In this document: one piece after another, positions 1-5,746 of the stretch
Position numbering within the stretch: the first letter of the stretch is position 1
Layout of the letters: every line of letters begins with the position of its first letter
Assembly (NCBI GenBank): GCA_007571185.1
Contig: RKRX01000074.1
Location: 1-5,813 of the forward strand
Direction: 5' to 3'
Length of the DNA: 5,813 nt
Source: Oceanicaulis sp.
Lineage (GTDB): Bacteria > Pseudomonadota > Alphaproteobacteria > Caulobacterales > Maricaulaceae
Program-made: the position numbers and the translations under genes
Notes under the pieces: generated by a model
What the model was told of the DNA's origin: nothing
The model's input: only the letters and a program-made list of their open reading frames with translations
The model's database searches: none

Positions 1-66
1 CGTCCGGCCGGAGGACAGCAGGCCGCTGACATAGCCTGACAGGGCAGATCGCTGATCGTGAACCAT
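1..66 (-). CDS. Possible N-terminus of a transposase, cut by the window edge
   Basis: A minus-strand frame opens with an ATG at 66-64, directly after an in-frame TAG two codons upstream, and stays open for 22 codons to the window edge. It reads MVHDQRSALSGYVSGLL and then SSGRT. The pattern of a charged or polar start, an aromatic Y-x-x-G-L-L block and a following basic residue resembles the N-terminal segment of some DDE transposases (IS701/DDE_5-like), where a motif of this kind precedes the catalytic domain. That is resemblance by eye over few residues. No ribosome binding site is obvious. The remainder lies outside the window. It could also be a chance open frame. Confidence 0.3.
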   Translation of the reverse strand, partial: MVHDQRSALSGYVSGLLSSGRT

Positions 67-105
67 GCCCTATTATCCATCTTACATACGGATATAGCAA
101 CATGA

Positions 106-273
106 TTTGTCATACTAGGCCCCGCAACACTGATCGCCCGCGACCCTGTCGGCCGCTGGCCGAAGCTTGACGAGTGGCTGGACCGGGCGAAAGTTGGTGT
201 GGAAACCGGTATCGTCCGCGATGCGATCTCTCTTCTTGAGCTGCCGTTGACTGGCGCTATGTCCTACGGATAA
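106..273 (+). pseudogene. Possible C-terminal remnant of an unidentified protein
   Basis: A plus-strand frame with no usable start runs from just after a TGA at 103-105 to a TAA at 271-273, about 55 codons. Its later part has protein-like composition: RDPVGRWPKLDEWLDRAK, then an amphipathic stretch ending in TGAMSYG. It begins about 40 bp beyond the start of the putative transposase on the other strand, so a gene cut off by an insertion is a reasonable explanation. I do not recognise the family. The opposite strand is also open across this region, but its Arg/Pro/Ser-rich translation looks like a shadow. Confidence 0.35.
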
Positions 274-315
274 CCGGAGAGCAGGACAGGGCAAGATGGC
301 AGGGGAGGAGAACGG

Positions 316-444
316 ATGAACAAGGCGGAGATGGCCGATCTGCTGGTGGCCCGAGGAAGGATGCCGTGGAAGCGGGTCCCCGATCATGACGCCGCGACAC
401 CAGCCGACCACGCGACCACGACCGGGGCGATGCAAACCCCCTAG
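316..444 (+). CDS. Small ORF, 42 aa, hypothetical
   Basis: An ATG at 316 follows a strong purine-rich ribosome binding site (AGGGGAGGAG at 301-310, five-base spacer), and the frame ends at TAG 442-444. The product starts MNKAEMADLLVARGRMPWKR, an amphipathic segment, followed by a polar tail rich in Asp, Ala, Thr and Pro. It lies 42 bp after the remnant frame ending at 273 on the same strand, as a next gene in an operon would. The family is not recognised. The tail looks low in complexity, so it may be a gene truncated at its 3' end, or simply a chance ORF behind a good ribosome binding site. Confidence 0.35.
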   Translation: MNKAEMADLLVARGRMPWKRVPDHDAATPADHATTTGAMQTP

Positions 445-854
445 GTGGAATCCAGTCGGTTGCCATGCGATGACGGGCACTCTACGAGATGCCCGTCTGG
501 CGGTAGGATGAAACCAAGACGTCCGTGGGGTTGATGGATGGGCTGCCAGCCTTTTGGACGTTGCATCGCATGTGAGATGTGAGAAAAGGAGATCGTCCAT
601 CCTTGGGAACTCACCAACGAAAGCCTCGACGCCCTTTCAAGGTTCGTCGCGCCAAAGACGTAAACGAGACTGCGTGTGCTTTCTGAGCAAGCGCCCCTGC
701 GGTGGCCACGCCTTGCTTCTCACCAGCTGTGTGCTTTCACCCTGTCAGCAAATGGTAAACGAAGGCTGATACGTTCTATTCCCCTGCCGATCGAAATCGA
801 ATTCGTAGACAATGCAGGGCGCCATCGCCTGATGATGCTGACCGAGATAGAACA
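445..854. other. Gene-poor stretch between small ORF and transposase remnant
   Basis: No convincing gene is seen in these 410 bp on either strand. The stretch contains a strong hairpin (472-497) and a short plus-strand open segment (about 583-663, reading EIVHPWELTNESL and on to a TAA at 661) without a start. By comparison with IS1595-family elements, the missing first third of the transposase should lie at roughly 550-850. A weak echo may be present at 778-792 (IPLPI, where family members have a similar S-x-(I/L)-P-L block before the helix-turn-helix), but it is out of frame with the rest and is not proof. The left terminal inverted repeat of the element was not located. Confidence 0.5.
472..497. 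repeat. Perfect 8-bp inverted repeat (hairpin)
   Basis: GACGGGCA at 472-479 is exactly mirrored by TGCCCGTC at 490-497. Within the 10-base loop, TCT (481-483) and AGA (487-489) can pair further, leaving C480 bulged and ACG as the turn. It starts 27 bp after the stop of the 42-aa ORF. No T-run follows on the plus strand, so it is not a standard intrinsic terminator. It could be a 3' stabilising hairpin or a relic of a mobile element end. Confidence 0.6.
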
Positions 855-1503
855 GCACTGCATCGGGAATTGGGCGTGAGACAAGGCACATCGTGGTTCG
901 TGCTGCATCGCCTTCGCAAGGCTTACTCCAATCCACAGAATTTGTTTGCTGGGCCCGCTGAAGCTGATGAAACCTGTATGGGCGGCCGGGAAAAGAACAA
1001 GCATGAGAGCAAGAAACTCAATGCAGGTCGCGGTGGAACGGGTAAATCTGTAATTGCCGGGCTTAAGGACCGTGTAAGCAAATCGGTTATTGCCCGGGTC
1101 ATCACGAACGCTGACAGGCCAACACTCCAAGGGTTTGTCAACAAACACCTCGTTGAGGGCGCAAAACTCTATACCGATGAATCAGCAGCCTAAGGGTATT
1201 GATCGCCCACACGAATCAGTTAATCACAGCGCAGGTGAATATGTACGCAAACAGGTTCACACCAACTCCATTGAGTCGTTCTGGGCAACGCTCAAACGGG
1301 CGTCCATCGGTGTTTATCACAAAATGTCGCCCAAACACTTGCAACGCTATGTTGATGAGTTTGTCGGCAGGCACAATGTTCGCCCACAAGACACCCTTGT
1401 TCAAATGAGCGGGCTTGTTGCCAGTATGGTGAACAAAAGACTTCGCTATGTTGATTTGATAGCTGATAACGGGTTGTGTTCATTAGCTCGTCCGATGACT
1501 TAA
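855..1503 (+). pseudogene. IS1595-family (ISXO2-like) transposase remnant, frameshifted and N-terminally truncated
   Basis: This is the catalytic part of a DDE transposase that would cut and paste an insertion sequence. The first segment (to TAA at 1191-1193) reads ALHRELGVRQGTSWFVLHRL, the family's helix-turn-helix-like block, then EADETCMGGREKNKH (first catalytic Asp), a GRGGTGKSVIAG block and KLYTDES (second Asp). The second segment, one frame on, continues with HESVNHSAGEYV, HTNSIESFWATLKR (third acidic residue, the Glu), YHKMSPKHLQRYVDEF, GRHN and a C-terminus of the family type, LIADNGL, ending at TAA 1501-1503. The break is at 1191: skipping that T, or restoring two bases of a lost Tyr codon, rejoins the frames. 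The usual N-terminal zinc-ribbon part (about 100 residues) is not recognisable upstream. Terminal inverted repeats and target duplications were not found. The element is probably dead. Confidence 0.88.
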
Positions 1504-1604
1504 GCCTTTATTCTGGACATTGTTAGCTGAAAAAACTGATTGTGATTCAACCAGCGCCTTGTTGTGTTAAATTTTTGGTGTTATGGACCTGAATTTGCTA
1601 AATA

Positions 1605-1637
1605 ATCAGGGTGTCGCCTGTTTGGGTGACATCTGAT
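1605..1637 (+). repeat. Imperfect 13-bp stem-loop
   Basis: ATCA (1605-1608) and GGTGTCGCC (1610-1618) pair with GGTGACATC (1625-1633) and TGAT (1634-1637). G1609 is bulged and the loop is TGTTTG. In plus-strand RNA two of the pairs are G-U; on the minus strand these become A-C mismatches, so the plus transcript folds better. No T-run follows on the plus strand; on the minus strand the stem is followed by TATTT. It could be a weak terminator or a subterminal part of the insertion sequence. Confidence 0.45.
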
Positions 1638-1683
1638 GGGGTAAAGTTCGCATGTGTTGAGATTGATGCTTGTGATTTTACGC

Positions 1684-1728
1684 TTGACAGAATATGCTAT
1701 GGCACTTTTGCGTATAATTCCCATAGCA
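1684..1728 (+). promoter_or_regulatory. Promoter-like hexamers overlapping an inverted repeat
   Basis: TTGACA (1684-1689) and TATAAT (1713-1718) match the sigma-70 consensus hexamers exactly, but the spacer is 23 bp, well over the usual 16-18, so they may not act as a pair. A perfect 8-bp inverted repeat, TGCTATGG (1695-1702) and CCATAGCA (1721-1728), straddles the -10-like hexamer, as an operator might. Reading rightward, a transcript would run antisense into the last operon gene. It may be a relic of an outward or former promoter brought by the mobile element. Confidence 0.35.
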
Positions 1729-1767
1729 AACCCGGGAAACGAGATCGTTGATTCAAAGACAGTCCCT

Positions 1768-2541
1768 TTAGACGCGTTCAAGAGTTTCTGGATCCATTCG
1801 GAACTGGATAAGGTCGTCGGAGTGGACCAATGCGCCTTGCGCGCGCACCGGTTCGGCCACAAAGGGCAAAATCCCGTCAATCAGAGGATCGCCCGCCGTA
1901 TCGGTGATCATCAGAGCGCGCTCACGATTGCGGCGGTCCCTCACCCCGAAATAAGGCGGTATCCCCGAGGCGATGCACAATGTGGCGCAAGCCTTGTGGC
2001 TGAGTCCTTCATTGGGCCGCATTGCGCCGAACCAGCATTTGGCGTCGAGTATTTCTCCTGTGAGTACAGCGGCGTCCAGCATGCGGATTTGAGGCTGGGG
2101 CAGCGCGGGTGCGGTCTGGTCGAAATCCAGCCAGCCCACTCCATCCGGTACAGCCAGCATAGCGTAGCCATCACGCTCAATCAGCGTGCCGGTGACCGTG
2201 GCCGCGCCGCCGGCATAGGTGATGGCGTCCAATCGTTCTCGCACCCCGCATTTGGTCTCACAACCGAGCAGAATGGTGCGTACCCGCCCCGATTCCATCA
2301 CCCGGATATGAGGGTATGGAGCGGTGGAGATGATGCCGCTGAAACTGACCCGTGTGCGCATATCCCAATCCCCGCGCCCCGCCCCGCGCTGGAGCCCGGC
2401 TATGACGGCGGTCAGGGCTGATGCGCCCAGAAGACCCGCCGCACTCAATCCCAGAAGAAAACGACGATCAATTTCGGGCGTGTCCAGATAGCCGACAAAA
2501 GGATCGGTGGAGATGCGCGGATGCAGTGGGGGACGGAACAT
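1768..2541 (-). CDS. Membrane-anchored protein with a Cys/His motif, 257 aa, unknown function
   Basis: This is the last gene of the operon. Its ATG (2541-2539) overlaps the upstream stop by one base (TGATG), and a GAGG lies 10 bases before it. Residues 28-50 form one hydrophobic helix preceded by Arg26-Arg27 (RRFLLGLSAAG); this is Tat-like, but without the exact RRxFL spacing, so an uncleaved anchor is equally likely. Residues about 64-133 look like a small beta-rich domain (FSGI, then PYPHIRV, a C94-x3-C98 pair and VTGTLIERDGY). Residues about 160-257 may repeat that fold: GEILDAKCWFG opens it, and it ends in VRAQGAL and a DDLIQFRMDP strand. The second half carries Cys169, His182, Cys185 and Cys189 (C-x15-C-x3-C, with H-x2-C) followed by a GIPPYFGV segment, which could bind metal or a cluster. 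I recall similar Cys segments in uncharacterised proteins but cannot name the family. Its place behind the heme/Rieske protein suggests a redox accessory role (inference). Confidence 0.85.
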   Translation of the reverse strand: MFRPPLHPRISTDPFVGYLDTPEIDRRFLLGLSAAGLLGASALTAVIAGLQRGAGRGDWDMRTRVSFSGIISTAPYPHIRVMESGRVRTILLGCETKCGVRERLDAITYAGGAATVTGTLIERDGYAMLAVPDGVGWLDFDQTAPALPQPQIRMLDAAVLTGEILDAKCWFGAMRPNEGLSHKACATLCIASGIPPYFGVRDRRNRERALMITDTAGDPLIDGILPFVAEPVRAQGALVHSDDLIQFRMDPETLERV

Positions 2542-3599
2542 CAGACAATTCCCTCAGACAAAAGCACGGGTTCGGACCGGGTTCCGGGCGGCAAGGGTGC
2601 GGCTCTGACCTCTATCCGATCGCCGGTCAATCGGACGGGATAGGTGGAAATTTTCTCTGTGAACGGAGCCGGGGCGCAACCATCTTCCAACCGGTATTCC
2701 CAACCGTGCCAGGGACAAACCACACAGCCCTTGATGACATGCCCCTCACCTAGAGGGCCGTTCTGGTGTCGGCAGACGCCGCTGAGCGCAGCGATTCTTA
2801 ACCCGTCGCGGAAGACCGCGATGCGCTCTCCTCCGGAAACTGCGATCATGACGGCGCGACCGTCGGGAATGGATAAGGCCGGCCCGGCATCCAGCCAACC
2901 CTCGACTTCGGGCCGGTCGGCCAATCTGTCATGGCGTAATTCACGAATGGCCGTGAACAGGTGAAGCGCAATCAGCCAGAGCGTAGCGACGGACACGAGC
3001 AGAGCCAGGATCACCCCTTTTTGATCCTGCAACGCACCCAAAATCACATGCGCCACGAGCAGAGCATAGGCAGGATAAACCAGCATATGGATGCATTTCC
3101 ATACAGGCGCGCTCAACAGATCATTCCAGAAATCATGACTGGTTGACGCCATGAGAAAAAGAATGAAAAAAGCAACCAAACCCAATGATTCAAAAGGAAA
3201 ACCGTAGATACGGTTATAGTTGGGGTTCATGGAAATGAGAGATATAAGGGGATTGGTATCAGAGAAACCATGATACCACATCACCACGAGTATGACGTGG
3301 ACCAGCCCGAACCCAAACACCGTCACGCCCAGATGACGACGATTATACAAGAGAGGTTTGAAGCGGTCTGATAACCGGGCTAGCGGGCCGATCGACAGGG
3401 TGAAAGTGAGTAAAATGAAGGCGGTCAGAGCGCAGGCGCGCATCACCAGCTGGACCGGATGAAAGCTTTCACCTTCAGGCGTGGTGAAGTGAGTCACCGT
3501 AATGAAAACCCCGGTCATGGTCAGCGCCGAAAGCCAGAGCACACAATCATATCTGCGTTTGAAAGACGTCCACTGAACCGCTTTGAAACCGACGCTCAT
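2541..3599 (-). CDS. Ferric-reductase/YedZ-like membrane protein fused to a Rieske [2Fe-2S] domain, 352 aa
   Basis: A likely heme-binding membrane electron carrier. The start at 3599 overlaps the preceding stop by 4 bp (ATGA), with AAGGAG seven bases upstream. Six hydrophobic segments lie at about 20-38, 49-70, 89-108, 134-150, 168-189 and 194-217. The third opens with the family-type NRRHLGV and contains His101; the fifth contains His171 and His184, 13 apart. These match the pattern of conserved heme-ligand histidines in the ferric reductase-like/MsrQ family. Residues about 234-335 are a Rieske domain with C276-x-H278, sixteen residues, then C295-P-W-H298, all four cluster ligands present. 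Basic loops (RLSDRFK near 80, RELRHDR near 220) predict both ends in the cytoplasm, so the Rieske domain would be cytoplasmic and need no export signal. The NAD and FAD domains of full ferric reductases are absent. The donor or acceptor is unknown; the Rieske-FMN protein of the same operon is the obvious candidate. Confidence 0.93.
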   Translation of the reverse strand: MSVGFKAVQWTSFKRRYDCVLWLSALTMTGVFITVTHFTTPEGESFHPVQLVMRACALTAFILLTFTLSIGPLARLSDRFKPLLYNRRHLGVTVFGFGLVHVILVVMWYHGFSDTNPLISLISMNPNYNRIYGFPFESLGLVAFFILFLMASTSHDFWNDLLSAPVWKCIHMLVYPAYALLVAHVILGALQDQKGVILALLVSVATLWLIALHLFTAIRELRHDRLADRPEVEGWLDAGPALSIPDGRAVMIAVSGGERIAVFRDGLRIAALSGVCRHQNGPLGEGHVIKGCVVCPWHGWEYRLEDGCAPAPFTEKISTYPVRLTGDRIEVRAAPLPPGTRSEPVLLSEGIV

Positions 3600-3751
3600 A
3601 ACGGCTCTCCTTTGACCGCTGTGAACAGGTTGTCATCGGAAATCTGCGGGCTGTTTTGCGGACGTGTGAGAGCATAGGCGATCAGCGACAACAGCACCGG
3701 AACAAGGATAAGCCAGTACACCAGGTGTAGACGTCTAAGCGGACGCTTCAT
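3596..3751 (-). CDS. Small single-helix membrane protein, 51 aa
   Basis: A short gene in the middle of the operon. The ATG at 3751-3749 has a strong ribosome binding site (GGGGGAGG, about five bases upstream) and lies inside the end of the 80-aa gene, overlapping it by 17 bp. Its stop TGA (3598-3596) overlaps the next ATG by 4 bp, so it fills the gap between its neighbours exactly; this spacing is strong evidence that it is real. The product begins MKRPLRRLHL, a basic cytoplasmic-side start, then one hydrophobic helix (about 9-28, including WLILVPVLLSLIAYAL), then a polar tail of about 20 residues ending KGEPL, predicted outside the cytoplasm. No cofactor-binding Cys or obvious heme ligand is seen apart from His9. 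A small accessory subunit of the membrane complex is likely; no family is recognised. Confidence 0.8.
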   Translation of the reverse strand: MKRPLRRLHLVYWLILVPVLLSLIAYALTRPQNSPQISDDNLFTAVKGEPL

Positions 3752-3977
3752 GGTCGCCTCCCCCGGGTGCGCCGGTCAGACCGCGCACAATGATAATAGG
3801 CCAGAGCAAAACGCAGGCGGGGAAAATGACCAACCGCATCTGCAAAGGAGCGGCGGTGCGCGCACCAAGCGAAGCCCGTTTGATCAGTATGATCAGGAAC
3901 ACCAGCGCCATGATGACGCCAACGCCCAGATAAATACCGATGACGCCCCAAATCATACTGGCCAGCTCGGGAGTCAT
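3735..3977 (-). CDS. Small membrane protein with two helices, 80 aa
   Basis: The second gene of the operon. Its ATG (3977-3975) overlaps the stop of the Rieske/glutamate synthase gene by 4 bp (ATGA), and a GGGGAGG lies about eight bases upstream, inside that gene's end, indicating coupled translation. Hydrophobic segments lie at about 9-32 (including GVIGIYLGVGVIMALVFLII) and 49-65 (LVIFPACVLLWPIIIV), joined by a basic loop (IKRASLGARTAAPLQMR). This predicts both ends outside and the loop inside the cytoplasm. The last residues (GGGDHEASA) are translated from DNA that also carries the ribosome binding site and start of the 51-aa gene. No known domain is recognised; a membrane subunit or assembly partner of the heme/Rieske protein is inferred from position. 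Confidence 0.85.
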   Translation of the reverse strand: MTPELASMIWGVIGIYLGVGVIMALVFLIILIKRASLGARTAAPLQMRLVIFPACVLLWPIIIVRGLTGAPGGGDHEASA

Positions 3978-5596
3978 GCCCGGCCCCTCCCCGCCAGACC
4001 GCCATAGGTTATACCGGTCAGGTCACTCATTTCGCGTTTCCAGGTCGTCAGATCGGTTCGATTAAAATCGCTTAATCGTTCATGACCGCAAGCCCGGGAC
4101 ATCACGCTCATCAACTCGACTGAAGCCTCGAAAAAATTCTTCAGGCGCTGCGCTGATTTTTCCACTACCAGCCGACTGACCAGTTCAGGTCTCTGGGTGG
4201 CGATGCCTACTGGACAATTATTGGTATGGCAAGCGCGCATGGCGATGCATCCGATCGCCTGCATGGCGGCGTTGGATACCGCGATTGCATCGGCGCCAAG
4301 CGCTAGAGCTTTCACGAAATCAGCCGGTTTTCGCAGACCACCCGTGATGATCAAGGTGACATCCCGTCGGTCTATCCGGTCCAGATGATGACGGGCGCGC
4401 GCCAGAGCGGGGATGGTGGGCACGGAAATATTGTCCCGAAAGATGACCGGAGCCGCACCGGTGCCGCCGCCACGACCATCAAGGATGATGTAATCCACCC
4501 CCACCTCAAGCGCGGCGTCAATGTCAGCCTCTACATGCTGGGCGGAAAGTTTGTAACCGACGGGAATGCCGCCGGTCCGGCTGCGCACCTCGTCTGCAAA
4601 ATCCCGGATCTGCCTGCAATCAGTCCAGTCGGGAAAGCGAGCAGGTGAGACGGCCGGCTGTCCCTCCTCCAGTCCGCGCACCCGAGCGATCTCACCGACA
4701 ACTTTATGACCGGGCAAATGACCGCCAGTGCCGGTCTTTGCGCCCTGCCCGCCTTTGAAGTGGAAGGCTTGCACCCTGCTCAGCTTGTCCCAGCTGAACC
4801 CGAACCGGGCCGAGGCCAGTTCATAGAAATAGCGTGTATTGCTCTCCTGCTCGGCGGGCAGCATGCCGCCCTCGCCGGAACAAATGCCGGAGCCGGCAAG
4901 CTCGGCCCCGCGCGCCAGAGCCATCTTGGCGGGTTTGGACAGCGCGCCGAAACTCATATCTGAGACAAACAACGGGATATCGAGTCTGAGTGGTTTGCGA
5001 GCGTTGGGGCCGATAACCACCGAAGTGTCAACGGGATGATCATCAAGAAGCGGTGGGCGGTGCAACTGGGCAGTGAGAATCTGGATATCGTCCCAGTCGG
5101 GAAGTTGCTGTCGCGGCACGCCCATGGCGTCCACTATGCCGTGATGGCCGACCTTGCCGAGACCATCGCGAGCATAAGATTGTATCATCTTGTTATGGGG
5201 TTCGGTCTCTTCGCCATGCGTATCCTGGTAGTTGCCCAGATAGGCGTTGCGATCAAAAGGTTGGGGGTTGGCGTCATGCCAGGCCGCGATTTCGTCTTCA
5301 TCGACCCAGACTGAGCCGTCTTCAATCCAGCTTGAAAACTTGTATAACGCCTCGGCGTTGTCATAGCTGGAAACGCCGGTTTCATAGCGGTAATCCCAGT
5401 CATGCACGCCACAGATCAGGTCATCGCCTCGCACAAACCCGTCCGCCATCAGGGCGCCACGATGCAGGCAGCGGCCATAGAGCACCGAGACAGCGTTATC
5501 ATAACGCACCAGCACCAGGTCCACATTGGCTGCCAGGGCATGCTGGGGATCCCGATCAGGCAGTGTCTCCCAGTCCGCAATCGCGATTTTCTTCAT
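3974..5596 (-). CDS. Rieske [2Fe-2S] domain fused to FMN-binding glutamate synthase core, 540 aa
   Basis: First gene of the operon; predicted soluble oxidoreductase. Residues about 5-100 form a Rieske domain with C43-L-H45, sixteen residues, C62-G-V-H65. Residues about 195-475 are the TIM-barrel FMN domain of glutamate synthase: FVSDMSFGALS, SGICSGEGGM, FKGGQGAKTGTGGHLPG (about 280-296), LDGRGGGTGAAP (372-383), ITGGLRKPADF and LGADAIAVSNAAMQA. The [3Fe-4S] ligands of the family are kept as C450-x5-C456-x4-C461 before PVGIATQ. Missing are the N-terminal glutaminase domain and the C-terminal GXGXG beta-helix of true glutamate synthase (around 1500 aa), so ammonia channelling from glutamine is not expected here. 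Known glutamate synthases pass electrons between FMN and [3Fe-4S]; here Rieske presumably adds a one-electron relay. Start: ATG 5596 follows AAGAGG by six bases; ATG 5602 directly abuts that site, and an upstream start at 5779 would overlap the divergent gene. Confidence 0.93.
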   Translation of the reverse strand: MKKIAIADWETLPDRDPQHALAANVDLVLVRYDNAVSVLYGRCLHRGALMADGFVRGDDLICGVHDWDYRYETGVSSYDNAEALYKFSSWIEDGSVWVDEDEIAAWHDANPQPFDRNAYLGNYQDTHGEETEPHNKMIQSYARDGLGKVGHHGIVDAMGVPRQQLPDWDDIQILTAQLHRPPLLDDHPVDTSVVIGPNARKPLRLDIPLFVSDMSFGALSKPAKMALARGAELAGSGICSGEGGMLPAEQESNTRYFYELASARFGFSWDKLSRVQAFHFKGGQGAKTGTGGHLPGHKVVGEIARVRGLEEGQPAVSPARFPDWTDCRQIRDFADEVRSRTGGIPVGYKLSAQHVEADIDAALEVGVDYIILDGRGGGTGAAPVIFRDNISVPTIPALARARHHLDRIDRRDVTLIITGGLRKPADFVKALALGADAIAVSNAAMQAIGCIAMRACHTNNCPVGIATQRPELVSRLVVEKSAQRLKNFFEASVELMSVMSRACGHERLSDFNRTDLTTWKREMSDLTGITYGGLAGRGRA

Positions 5597-5746
5597 GGGC
5601 ATCCTCTTGCTTATTGCGCAGCATGCTGACCGCGTACTCCGATCAAAAGCAAGCTGACACTGACGTGAAAGCAGACTCAAGCAAAAAATCAGATTTACTG
5701 TCGCAGAGGGCCTGATAAATACAACAACAAGCAACAGGAGGACATC
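5597..5746. promoter_or_regulatory. Divergent intergenic region with promoters for both operons
   Basis: These 150 bp separate two genes that point away from each other, each with its own ribosome binding site, so both promoters should lie here. On the plus strand TTTACT (5694-5699) and TAAATA (5716-5721), 16 bp apart, are a modest sigma-70 candidate for the gene at 5747. No clear hexamer pair was found for the minus-strand operon. A perfect 10-bp palindrome at 5619-5628 and repeated TGAC half-words near 5654-5664 (TGACAC then TGACGT) are possible regulator sites. Confidence 0.55.
5619..5628. promoter_or_regulatory. 10-bp palindrome CAGCATGCTG, possible operator
   Basis: CAGCATGCTG is identical to its reverse complement and sits about ten bases upstream of the ribosome binding site of the minus-strand operon, where a repressor could block transcription or where the 5' leader could fold. 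A 10-bp palindrome can arise by chance, so function is only suggested by position. Confidence 0.3.

Larger units (their letters stand above)
1504..1767. other. AT-richer intergenic stretch between IS remnant and operon end
   Basis: No gene is supported here. The stretch separates the converging 3' ends of the transposase remnant (plus) and the redox operon (minus). It holds an imperfect stem-loop at 1605-1637 and a promoter-like segment with an 8-bp inverted repeat at 1684-1728. Some of it is probably the right flank of the insertion sequence. No T-run intrinsic terminator for the operon could be identified. Confidence 0.5.

Noticed and set aside
115..600. Minus-strand ORF of 161 codons
   Set aside because: The translation is dominated by Arg, Pro, Ser and His and lies opposite the more protein-like plus-strand frames; it is most likely a composition artefact.
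554..769. Plus-strand frame with CGGH and C-x4-C that might be the transposase zinc ribbon
   Set aside because: The spacing does not fit the family's paired CxxC pattern, and the frame ends before the recognisable part. It may be a decayed trace but is not supportable as a feature.
720..1148. Minus-strand ORF of 142 codons
   Set aside because: It is antisense to the recognisable IS1595 transposase catalytic region and has no motifs of its own.
1701..1712. TGGCAC with a following TGC, as a sigma-54 promoter
   Set aside because: The GG and GC dinucleotides are 9 bp apart from start to start, instead of the 12 required between the -24 and -12 elements.
1684..1767. Intrinsic terminator for the minus-strand operon formed by the 8-bp inverted repeat
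   Set aside because: On the minus strand the stem has an 18-base loop, is not GC-rich and is not followed by a T-run.
1654..2421. Plus-strand ORF of 255 codons opposite the last operon gene
   Set aside because: It is antisense to a gene with clear overlap to its neighbour, and its translation is rich in His, Arg and Gly without motifs. It looks like a high-GC shadow frame, despite the promoter-like words upstream.
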